Positions 1 to 9,700 of a DNA stretch of 64,000 nt are shown here, piece after piece; within the stretch, counting starts at the first letter, position 1, and each line of letters begins with the position of its first letter. The notes under the pieces are model-generated. The model was not told the origin of the DNA. It saw only the letters and a program-made list of their open reading frames with translations, and did not search any database. The translations under genes and the position numbers were made by a program. The stretch comes from Cliona cf. orientalis. Its lineage: Eukaryota; Porifera; Demospongiae; Clionaida; Clionaidae. The stretch lies in contig OZ005692.1 of NCBI GenBank assembly GCA_963930775.1, positions 6,868,135-6,932,134 on the forward strand, in the 5' to 3' direction.

Positions 1-18
1 TTCCTGGCACTGTGTGCA

Positions 19-270
19 GTGTGTGCGTGTGCGTTAATGCAGGTTTTATTGCTTCCGATTGGGCGTGGCTTCACGGGCCAGTGCTTGGACATCGGCGCCT
101 GGGACTTGGCCTCGGCGATAGGTGGGCGTGTCCCGGAAGCGGTGGTGACCTTTGAACCCCGCGAGGAGGCTTTGGGGGCGTGGCAGGAGGTCAAAGGTGA
201 GGCCATGTCAGTTAATGAGGCACTGTACGCCGGTGCGATCGAGGGGACCGTACGGCTGGACGGAAGCTGA
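19..270 (+). CDS. possible last exon of an unrecognised gene
   Basis: An open frame ends in TGA at 268-270 inside a stretch that is clearly more GC-rich than its surroundings. An acceptor-like tgtgcag sits just upstream of the first codons and another (ttaatgcag) lies inside the frame, so this could be the 3' end of a gene that starts left of the window. The C-terminal half reads like ordinary soluble protein (EPREEALGAWQEVKGEAM), but I recognise no domain. A longer antisense frame at 208-594 overlaps it, so the high GC content alone could explain the openness. Treat it as a weak candidate. Confidence 0.25.
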   Translation: MCACALMQVLLLPIGRGFTGQCLDIGAWDLASAIGGRVPEAVVTFEPREEALGAWQEVKGEAMSVNEALYAGAIEGTVRLDGS

Positions 271-554
271 CGATGGTTTGAAGCGGATGTGGTTGTGATG
301 ACGTGTTGTTACCCCGCCCACACAGGAAATGAGGTGAACCTTTGTGTGGGCGGTGTGGCAGAACGGCCTTGAAGTGTTTGTGTGTGTTTTTGGCCTTGAG
401 GAATCTGTGTGTTTTAATTGGGATTGATTGTGGGCTTCCGGCGGACATCCGGTGGCCAGTCGGCACTTGATTGAGAATGGTGGTCCTTGAGGCACAGGGT
501 GGGGCTGTTTTGGGCGTGGCCTGGCCCCTCCCTTCCAGCTCGGCTTCCGGTCCA

Positions 555-585
555 TTGAGGATATAAAATGAACACTTCCGGCTCT
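555..585 (+). promoter_or_regulatory. TATA-like box next to an ETS-type motif
   Basis: TATAAAA is at 562-568 and ACTTCCGG, the reverse complement of the ETS core CCGGAAGT, is at 574-581, at the edge of the GC-rich first 630 bases. CTTCCGG also occurs near 436 and 544. No gene start can be tied to it, so its function is only a guess. Confidence 0.15.
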
Positions 586-970
586 AGCAGCCACACCCCT
601 GAGACCTGGACAATTAAAAGGGCGTGGTCACACAACATGTACCTCACTAATGACTTTGATGTGGTTTAGGTGTCATATTCCCCACCTCACGCCCACGCAA
701 TTTAATGGGTCATAGCACTCGGCCTAGAAACTAGCAAGTACAATCACGGTAGCTATTAACTATAGTTTAATACAGTTTAGCCTATAATAATATGCATGAA
801 AAATATCTGAGATCTGAGCTTAATAAATGCCATTGCTGTAGCTAGCTACTTACATATAGACTAATGCCGATGCATGCAACCTATATACTATTCTATTATA
901 TGGTATAGAGATAAACAAAACACATCAGCCGGATAGCTACATGTATGGTATAGGTATCTGGTTATTGATT

Positions 971-990
971 CCCCCCCCCCCCCCCCCCCC
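971..990 (+). repeat. poly-C tract (20 bp)
   Basis: An uninterrupted run of 20 C lies in AT-rich noncoding DNA. Similar G/C homopolymers occur at 19380-19400 and 25662-25690, and they are likely points of length error in an assembly. Confidence 0.9.
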
Positions 991-1028
991 ACACTTAGCA
1001 TTAGTATGATTAGATTTATGTGGATTTA

Positions 1029-1374
1029 AGGTCTCTGTGTACGGCACAATCATCACAATCATATTTCGATATTACCAGCCCAGAGTGTAATCTGTTGTTT
1101 ACTTGGGGAGATTTTACGTGAGGTCAAAGTTCACACATAAATCTTCACCTGATTATTGTGTTCTCTGATGCTATTATATGGGAAGATTTTACATGAGGTC
1201 AAAGGTCTCTGTGTATGGCAGGATGAAATTTCGATAATGTCAGCCCAGAGTGTTATCTGTTATTTACCTGGGGAGATTTTACGTGAGGTCAAAGTTCACA
1301 CATAAATCCTCACCTGATTATTGTGTTCTCGGATCCTATTAGCTATATGGGAAGATTTTACGTAAGTACTTTGA
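1029..1374 (+). repeat. two tandem copies of a ~173-bp repeat
   Basis: A unit beginning ggtctctgtgta and ending with a GGGAAGATTTTACGT-type motif occurs at about 1029-1202 and again at 1203-1374. Both copies contain agcccagagtgt, a GGGGAGATTTTACGTGAGG motif, cacacataaatc and attattgtgttctc in the same order. Inverted copies of the same motif (ACGTAAAATCTTCCC) follow at 1375-1530, so the whole is a direct plus inverted repeat cluster. No reading frame is conserved. Confidence 0.8.
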
Positions 1375-1530
1375 CCTTACGTAAAATCTTCCCATGTATA
1401 CAATCCGCATAGCAACTGGGCTTTCATTACATGTGCCATAAAATGTCCCCATGATTAAATCAAGGTGCAAGTCACGTAAAATCTTCCCATGATTAACCCA
1501 AGGAACAAGTCACGTAAAATCTTCCCATGA
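1375..1530 (-). repeat. inverted ACGTAAAATCTTCCC motifs
   Basis: Three inverted copies of the motif from the tandem repeat to the left occur here (about 1380, 1475 and 1513), plus a partial one near 1440. The first lies next to its mirror copy at 1353 and would form a hairpin around gtaagtactttgaccttac. Confidence 0.7.
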
Positions 1531-1619
1531 TATAATCATGGCAATTTCTATACTTTTACATAAACATCTATTTGACCCCATAGGAGTTGGTCCCATCATC
1601 TCATTTAGAATGGAGGTAT

Positions 1620-1809
1620 CAGGCCCGTAGCCAGACTTTTTAAAAGGGGGGTGCACATGTGTATGGGTTTAATTACTATAATGTACTCGCAACAAGGGTT
1701 GGAATATTGCTCATGCAATTAAGAACTTCTGTGAAATGACATGCAATTATTAGGCTGAAAAAGGGGGGTGCACGTGCACCCCTCTGCACCCCCCCTGCCT
1801 ACGGGCCTG
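1620..1809. mobile_element. foldback MITE with a 5-bp target duplication
   Basis: The ends are inverted repeats: CAGGCCCGTAGCCAG on the left and the matching CTGCCTACGGGCCTG on the right, continued inside by ggggggtgcac and its complement. The flanks carry the same five bases, GGTAT, at 1615-1619 and 1810-1814, as expected of a target-site duplication. There is no room for a transposase, so it is non-autonomous. The superfamily is not assigned. Confidence 0.8.
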
Positions 1810-1814
1810 GGTAT

Positions 1815-2679
1815 ATAACTAAATCCTGAGATTTTTCTGCTCTATCTTTGCGGACTGGAGATCAGTAGAAAACCAATGGGTATGGCTATCTGTTCACACT
1901 CGCTATAATATGAACTCTGATTGTAGAATTAAGACTCAAGTCAGAGAATCCGAATCAGAATCACGTATGGTAGAAAATAAGAATCGAGTAAGGGAATCAT
2001 AATCTAAGAAACAAGTCAGAGAATCAGAATCAAAATGAAAATCAGTTGATAGTTGATAGTGCATGTACTGTAGGCTGTCCAAATAGCTATGTGTCATGAA
2101 CCTAATTATTGTCATGTTCTCTCTTATGGACTAGATGTTTTAGAGGTATATACTTGCTGATACTGGTATACATAGCTAATATGTATATGTGTGCATGTAC
2201 TTCTTGGCAAAATGTTATAGCTACATAATATAATATTATATCTCACAAATGCATTATAATAAGATGACATCACATCACTGAAAGCAATCATCATCATAAT
2301 TATTATTGTTATTGTTTTGACAAACAAGTATTTTGCTATAGACTATATATGGAGCATTCACTCTGCATGTGCTGGTAACTGCGGAAACTACGTATAATAT
2401 ATATATGCAGTATATTTAGCCATACATACATGGTTGCATATTTTCATATTGCTATATATCAACCATAATAATATAGAAATCAATAATGTTTATCATAAAT
2501 GCATGGATGCAATCTATATCATCTAGTGCCCAGGGAATATCATCACTGTGCATATAATATCAGATTCTAAATCACATCTTAGACTATAATATTATAATCA
2601 TGATACTTTCACAATCAACTTTGGGATCGGGCAAAGAGATTTCTTAATCTTTAGCTGTACGTACTGTCAAAGTTTACAG
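1815..2679. other. AT-rich intergenic DNA
   Basis: This is the upstream region of the broken multi-pass gene. It contains short degenerate repeats of gagaatc(a/c)gaatc at about 1940-2045 and long AT-rich runs. I see no gene and no clear TATA box at a useful distance from 2680. Confidence 0.6.
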
Positions 2680-4538
2680 ATGACAGTTGGTGGTTGTAGA
2701 GCTACTGGACTACGTGTCTTATTGACACTATTTCTCAGCACTTTGTACTGTAACAGTACTACATGTTTAGCCGATGGACTTGCTGATAACATCAAAAATC
2801 TATCTTTGGCAGCTGCAGAGAGTGACAGCTTCATAGGGAATCGCAGTCACTGTGGTGACCATCCCTGGCTCATAGGAAGTGATTGCCACTGTGCTGATTC
2901 TTTGGATGGCATCATCTACTGTGATTCATCAGGAGAGGTATTTGCCAAATCTCAGTTCTGCATGTCCCTGTATGGTGAGGAGGAAGTGGTTGGAAGATGT
3001 CCCTATACATACTTGACATATAATGATCCTACAATTGATAATATTGGATTGTACTACAAGGTTCCCAATCAGACTCACGAGCTAGAGAATGCTCTTTGTG
3101 GTAGATTAAACAGGCGTGGCCTCCTCTGTGGTAAGTGTGAGGAAGGGTATGGTTATCCTATGTATCCCAATTTCATTCAGTGCATTAAGTGTCCACCAGA
3201 TTTGTATGCTCAGAACTGGACTCTCTATATTCTAATATCATTTGTTCCGCTGACAATATTCCTTATGTTAGTTATTTGCCTGAGAATCAATGCTGCCTCA
3301 GCCCCTCTGAATGCATTTGTCTTTATCAGCCAAGTGATCACCCAACCACCTTTTGCCAGAGGATTTATCAACACTATTAATGCTTCGTTTCTCCCTAGCA
3401 GTGCCAAAACCTTCATGAGGTTCTTGTACTCGATGTATGGCATATAGAACCTTGATTTCTTTGTGGCTATGATTCCACCCTTCTGTCTTCCACACCAAAA
3501 CGTATTTAGTGTTATCGCACTTACATACCTTATTGCCTTTTATCCTCTTATCCTCCTGGTTGTATTATATCTCTCAATTGAGGTTTACTCAAGAGATTTC
3601 AGGATCTTATTGTGGCTATGGAAGCCATTTCATTCATGTTACGTTCGATTTAGGAGGCACTGTGACATCAGAGCTTCTGTGATTGATGCATTTGCAACTT
3701 TTCTTTTATTGATGCATTTGCAACTTTTCTTTTACTTTCATATGTAAAAGTTCTGTTTATCTCATTCGATTTACTTGCTCCTACCAAACTGATAAATAAG
3801 AATGGTTCCCACATTCTCGTATCATATTTCGATGCCAGCTTAACTGTATCTCCTGAACCATATGTAGTGCTTATCCTAATTGGCATCATCCTTTTATTAA
3901 TGCTATTTATCATCCTACCTGCAACTATGCTGCTACTGTATCCCTTTGGTTTCTGTCAAGAATGTTTGACAAAAACAAAATTTCACTTTCAGTCGCTACA
4001 TTTTTTGATGAATTCTTTCACTGGCTGTTACACGAACAGAACTGTTGGCACTCTGGATTGTCGATTTTTTGCTGCAGTATTTCTTATAGTCCGGATTCTG
4101 ATCAGTTTAGAATATGCTGTTCTGTACAATGATTACTACATCTCTGTCATGATCACCTGCACTGCACTGATTGTTGCACTAGCAGTTGTGCAGCCTTATA
4201 GCAAACAAAACTATCTGTTCAACTACTTTGATCCCCTTTTGATCTTTATTCTCATCATCTGGCTTGCCTCATACAGAGATATTAGAATAGCAGCTGGAAA
4301 AAGTCTTTCAAATCATGATCAGCAGATATCAGTTGCAATAAGTTTCATTTCACTCATACTTCCTTTAATCCTCATCGCTTTCTCTGTCTTAAAAACTGTC
4401 CTCTTGAAAAAGTGGAAAATTTCATCCAATAGTTCATCCTATTCTGAAGATTCTCTTCAGCAACGTACTCACACCCCTCACGTTCATGCATATGAATGTG
4501 TGAGTGGTGAATATTCCCTTCACCAAGACAGTACCTAA
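2680..4538 (+). pseudogene. cysteine-rich multi-pass membrane protein, broken by a stop and a frameshift
   Basis: This intronless gene encodes, in order, a signal peptide (hydrophobic core LRVLLTLFLSTLYC), a cysteine-rich outside domain of about 150 residues (CHCAD, LCGRLNRRGLLCGKC, CIKC) and about eight or nine hydrophobic helices ending in a Ser-rich tail. I know this layout from uncharacterised sponge membrane proteins; its function is unknown. Two lesions are visible. TAG at 3445-3447 interrupts FLYSMYGI/NLDFF, where relatives as I recall them carry Trp (TGG), so a single-base change is likely. A perfect 26-bp tandem duplication (3682-3707, 3708-3733) shifts the frame. Counting one copy, the frame runs from 2680 to TAA at 4536-4538, 611 codons including the TAG and the stop. 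The rest looks intact, so the damage is recent, or an allele or assembly error. Confidence 0.85.
3682..3733 (+). repeat. perfect 26-bp tandem duplication inside the gene
   Basis: The 26-base unit starting attgatgcatttgc occurs twice head to tail with no mismatch. Twenty-six bases shift the frame by two, which is the difference between the frame used upstream of 3682 and the frame used after 3733. Confidence 0.95.
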
Positions 4539-4995
4539 ATATAATATAACTGTTTGTCTTATTAGCTAACTCACTCATTTATAGACGGTTGATCACTATA
4601 GTTGTTTTCATTTGCTGTAGATCTATTCAACATTATGCAGGCATAAATACAACCTGAGCCATGTTTACCTCTCTTATATGTAGTACATCTGACCTTTTTT
4701 TAGTCAAAATAGCCACCTTTATAACCCCCCCCCCCCATTATCTCTTGGCAAAATTAGATCTTATGATAAAATAAATAAATTATTGCATGTATATAGCATA
4801 ATATGATAATTGTATACCTAGACCTATAACTCAGACGCTAAAATGTACCATAATACGTAATTATAATAAGCTATAGCTAGATAATAATAATATTATTATC
4901 ATTGCTCCATAAGCAACTTTATTCAAGTTCCTACTTTTTCCATCAAAAATCAATCTATAGTAAAGGAAAGGAGAAAATTGAGAGATAATAATAAT
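4539..4995. other. short intergenic stretch
   Basis: This lies after the multi-pass gene. It holds a C-rich run at about 4726-4736 and AT-rich simple sequence (ataataatattattat near 4885). Possible poly(A) signals on the + strand (aataaataaat near 4771) fit the end of the upstream gene. No other gene is seen. Confidence 0.5.
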
Positions 4996-5698
4996 AACTA
5001 GAGCTCTGTAGCCACTGTAGCGTAGTACTGCAACACTCTGCAGCAGAACTGTTTCATGACCTGACGACCCTTTCCAACACTGAGCTTGAGCATGCGCAGT
5101 CGCATCAGCATGCTAAAAGAGTGGGTGTGGTTAATAAACCACAGGCATGCTGAACAGAAAATGCACGATTTGTAGCCTTAGTAAGCCTTTTTGAGCAATT
5201 CGAAGCCCGTACAAATCAGTTTTTTTTATCGATATCTATCGATTGGATGTGCTTATAGTACGCACAGACGCCTAGAACTCGAGATCTGGCGATTTTCGTG
5301 CCGACAACGACAACTAGAGCTCTATAGAGCACATATATACCCCGCGCGCTGCAGTGTCGACGACCTTTACCTACATATTGTGCCAGGTTGTGCGCATGAG
5401 CAGAAAGCACATGGTGGGTAGTGTCCATAGGCGTGGCCAACAAAATGCCAAAATGCAGCATTTGCGATGCTTGTGGACCTTGCCAAACGATTCGAAGCAT
5501 AATGAAGCCAGTTTTTCGACGATATCGACGGATATACTATACTTACGAGTCGCTCAGATGCCTAGATCTCCAGATCCGGCGATTTTTGTGCTAACAACAG
5601 ACACAACCGATCACTTTACCCCTTGCGCATGCGCGCGGGGTAACAACAACGACAGACGATTGCTTTACCCCTTGCGCATGCGCGCGGGGTAATAATTA
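4996..5698 (+). repeat. dispersed repeat with GCGCATGCGC ends, copy A
   Basis: The stretch 4996-5330 is a clear inverted copy of 15069-15468: shared blocks include gtagcgtagtactgcaac, gagcatgcgcagtcgcatca, tgaacagaaaatgcacgatt and agatctggcgattttcgtgc. A second, more diverged copy of the same family follows at about 5430-5690 and ends in two copies of ttaccccttgcgcatgcgcg. The terminal motif is nearly palindromic. No coding capacity is seen, so it is probably a non-autonomous element. Confidence 0.8.
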
Positions 5699-6594
5699 TT
5701 GCACTCCAAAGTGTACATGATAGTATTCTTATAGCTGTATAATAATATTGTTGTTTTTGGTGCCCCATATCAAGCCACAAATGAGGATCAGAGTTGCACG
5801 ATGTACAAAGGAGATTGATCAAGTTGAGCAGCAAGTGGCAGTACATCTTAATGATAAAAGCTAACTGACTAAGTACTACATGGACAAGGAGAAACTACTA
5901 ATGGAGAGGTAATGTGTGTACATGTATGTGTGTTTTTATAAATAGTGTTTACAGGGACAGCTACGTAGTTTAACTTGCAGACAACATTTTGTCAAGCCCA
6001 GTTCAGCTACCTTTGCATTTAAGCCAATGCAGTGAACCATAATTTATCTTCTATGTACATAATTATTATTCTCGCCAAGGGTAATCATTAGCGAAAACAA
6101 GGGCTTATCAAGCCGCCTACGTTTTCGCTAATGAGAGCAGGAAGTGAAATATATCTCCCAGTGAAAATTTCCTATTCATAACCATAGAAAGTAGTTAAAT
6201 ACCTATATAGTAAAGAACTTACTGCTCCCCTTATACCCATCAATATCATTGCTCACTATTGGCTGCCTAGCTATAGCCTTATAGTCCAACCATTCAAAGA
6301 CACACACTTCAAGCTGAACAACACAATATTGTATCATATGCATCCAGCTTGCATTATGCAAGTAGTAGGCTAGGGGGACAGGATCTTTCTATGACTATAG
6401 TAATTAATTCAACAAGGAGCTCAAGGGAGATGCCATAAAATTTAATCGATATTAATATATTGATTTCCTGACTCTAAGCATGATTGTTATCATTACACAT
6501 GAATGCTGTAGATTTGTCACACGAATTAACTGACTAAATACTTAATCGATACTCATATTAGATTGGGACTCAGGGTGTGATATTAATATTAAAA
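5699..6594. other. intergenic DNA downstream of the SRCR gene
   Basis: No gene is seen. A hairpin with perfect 13-bp arms (cattagcgaaaac at 6086-6098, gttttcgctaatg at 6121-6133) stands out. On the minus strand ATTAAA at 6446-6441 could be the poly(A) signal of the SRCR gene, about 150 bp past its stop. Confidence 0.5.
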
Positions 6595-6799
6595 TTATAC
6601 CTTGACCACACCCTCTTCATCTTCATCTTCATCATCTTCCTCGCCTGGCTTATAGTAAGCCACTGTGTCATCGGCTGGATCCACATCATACATGGGGTTG
6701 TCAACAACAGCAACGGAATACCCATCCTCTTCCTCAATGTCATCACCTTTCTTTATCAGCTGCTCATCTTTCTTGGATATTACAACAGTTGGTAATGGT
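6595..6799 (-). other. cytoplasmic-tail exon with an NPMY motif
   Basis: The last exon encodes about 68 residues. It contains [11 protein letters not shown], an NPxY motif of the type bound by PTB domains and clathrin adaptors, a second tyrosine pair (VAYYKPG) and a closing acidic run ([11 protein letters not shown]). The stop TAA is at 6597-6595. Confidence 0.85.
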
Positions 6800-9700
6800 C
6801 TGCATAGATAATATTATTAACAGTTAATACAGTAACTATACTATTGAAACTATTGCCGCACTTTCCTAGTCTTATCATAATGCATGTATAGGGTCCATGG
6901 GTGGTGTACTCTATCAGATAAGAGGATAGGACCATATGATATTGAGATATAGCGTATCCACATAGGCATAAAATCAGTATTATAATGGTATCTATAGTGC
7001 TTAATTATTTTACAGGCTAAGCTTAATAATAATATTCTATATACATTGGCAAACACTCATAAGCATTAGGAATAATAGTGTGTTCAATATGGTATCTTTC
7101 AGAAAATAAAGGGGGCACCTGAGCCCCCCCTCCCTCCCCACCCCTGAGTCATTTTGACTTCTAATTGCTCATCATAGGCGGCGGAAGGAAGCTTTGTTTG
7201 GGGGGGGGCAAAGACTAACAGTTGCGCGCCACGCGTGCAAAATTTAAGGACACGCCCCTTTAAGTTCAAAGGTCACTGTCACTTGCGTCGATTGGTGGTG
7301 CTGCTACTGACAGAAACAAAGAAATGATAAAAAATGTGCACTGTGATCGATTCTTGAAGCTATTTTAGCCTAGTAGGCAGCTTTTGTAGGTATTTTGATA
7401 TATTTACTATAAAAAGTAGCTACTTTATGATATCACTAGCTTGGATTTTGGGGGGGAAATGCCCCCCCATCCCTAAATGTGCCCCCCCTCCCCCCCCCCG
7501 GTTCCGCTGCCTATGCTCATTACTTACTTCTTTTCCTTGCCTGTACACCGCTTGACGCAGACTGCACAGCATACAATGACAATCAGACAGCTCACTATCA
7601 GCACAACTCCCACACCAACAATAATCCAGATCCAAAATGGCAGGGATGGCTGTACCGGTGCAGTTTGCTCAGGAACCTACAATATTATTATTAGAACATT
7701 ATGGAGTATACTACCAACAACAATAGATCACTGATACCATTAGAATTGTGCCTCCAACAGTGAAGGACTGTGCTGCAGCTACCCCACTGGATATCCAATC
7801 ATCAATGCACATTTTTAGCTGACCAGCACTTGCCGAGTCATCACCAACAATCAGTGATCTAAAGTAATAACATAAAATTAATAATAATACCTTCAGCAAT
7901 ATTTTGGCTAAAATTAATATTTCTTTATAGGAGTAGCATATATCAGTCAAACATGTACAAGATCATCAGGGGAGGGGCTGCTATCAAGATTAATTAACAC
8001 AGCTGTTATTGTGTACACTGCTTTGTGACAGATAAAGTATAGCTCACTGGAAGGTTAACTTCTTGTTATCATCATCAGAGCACACCCAACTACTTCCAAT
8101 AAAGCAGGGTATCTGAAGAGCGTTTCCATCACAGGATGAAGTACCAGTCTGCAATCCCATTTCCATGTCCCTGAGTTTTGAGTCTGGATCTATTTTAATC
8201 CAGTCAGAGCAAATCTCATCCGTTAAGAGTACATCAATCTGGTAAGCTGTAGTGTCTTTGATACTGATCAACTGAGGCTCAGTGGAGGACATGCGGCCAC
8301 AATAACTTGCAGTAACTGTTACCCAGTAGGCCGTGCATGTGTCAAGACCAGGCAGTGTTGCTCGAGGCTGCTGTACATCAGTTCTAACACTTCCCTGATA
8401 CTGAGACTGGAGAATAACGTTGAAATAGCATATCATTATTAGCATATTAGCACATAACACCAAAAGAGCAAGTTCTAACTTGGAGTACACATGTACGACT
8501 TACCAGATCTTGTGAGCCAGAGTCATCTGCAATGTAGTACCTAACATCAAAAATGCCCAGTGACTGAGGTTCAAATATCACCATAGCTGCATTGGTACTT
8601 GCACGTTCAAGGGTGGTGATTTCAGGAGGCAGCACTGGTGGAGATGTTGCTAGGTCAATCACCACTAGGGCTGCAACCAAAGTTACATTAAAGTGTAAGG
8701 ATTGATACACAATGTTATCATAATATTAATAATATTATTATAATGTTACCTGGATCGCTGTGTGGATTGGCAAGTGGATTTTCAGCAGTACATACGTAGT
8801 ATCCAATGTCTTCACCACCAAAGGAAAGGATATCAAGAACACTGCTAGTTGCATTCTCTTGTGTGTCATCATTTCTTACATTGATATTACCAGAAGCATC
8901 ATCAACAACGGAACCATTGAACCACCAGGTGAGAGTTGGTGCTGGAAAACCAATAGCAGAACAAGACAGGCTAACTCCTGAGTTACAGTCTACACTTTGA
9001 TCGACTGGAGTGTCAACTAGCTGAGCTGGCACTACATCAACAGCCACAACGTTAAAGGTTGCAGTGTCTTCTCCCACCAAATTTCGTGCATTACAACTCA
9101 ATTGTCCATAATATCTAAACGTAGTATTGTATACATCCAGGACTGATTCGACGAACACTACACCTTCAGTCACCTCAGTGCGTCCAGTGATGGTGACCTG
9201 CCCTGCTTGAGGGAGTATCAACTGTCCATTAGTGTCCAGCCATACAATCCTGGTAGGATCAACACCATAAGATATTTGTGAACCTGCACTAGCTACACAG
9301 GTCACACGCAGTGGGTCTTGGTAGCGCAGTGAGTGGTTGGAAGGAGAACTGACAAATTGAGGAGACTCAGCTTGGCATCTAAGACCAACGTCTCTTGAAT
9401 GATCACAATTAAATGTTCCGATTCCATTGTGACGACAGTTGGTCAAGCGATCTTCAGTTCCTAAACAGTTTGCCTCATCGTAGAGAACAGGTCCAGTGGG
9501 CACACCAAAACCAGCGGCAGACGCATTCAATATAACAACAGCTCCTGTAGGTTATCAAGATATTATCATTCCTAGTCATTGCTGCAGATCTAGAGTAGCA
9601 ATTACCTTGGCTCTGGAATCCCAGTTGACGACAGGCAACTCCAGCATCTGCTGTCCCCCACAGATCACGACAGACTGTGCCCCACACACTACCATAACAA

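Noticed and set aside
208..594. 128-codon minus-strand ORF
   Set aside because: The GC-rich DNA is open in several frames; the peptide is low-complexity and has no recognisable motif.
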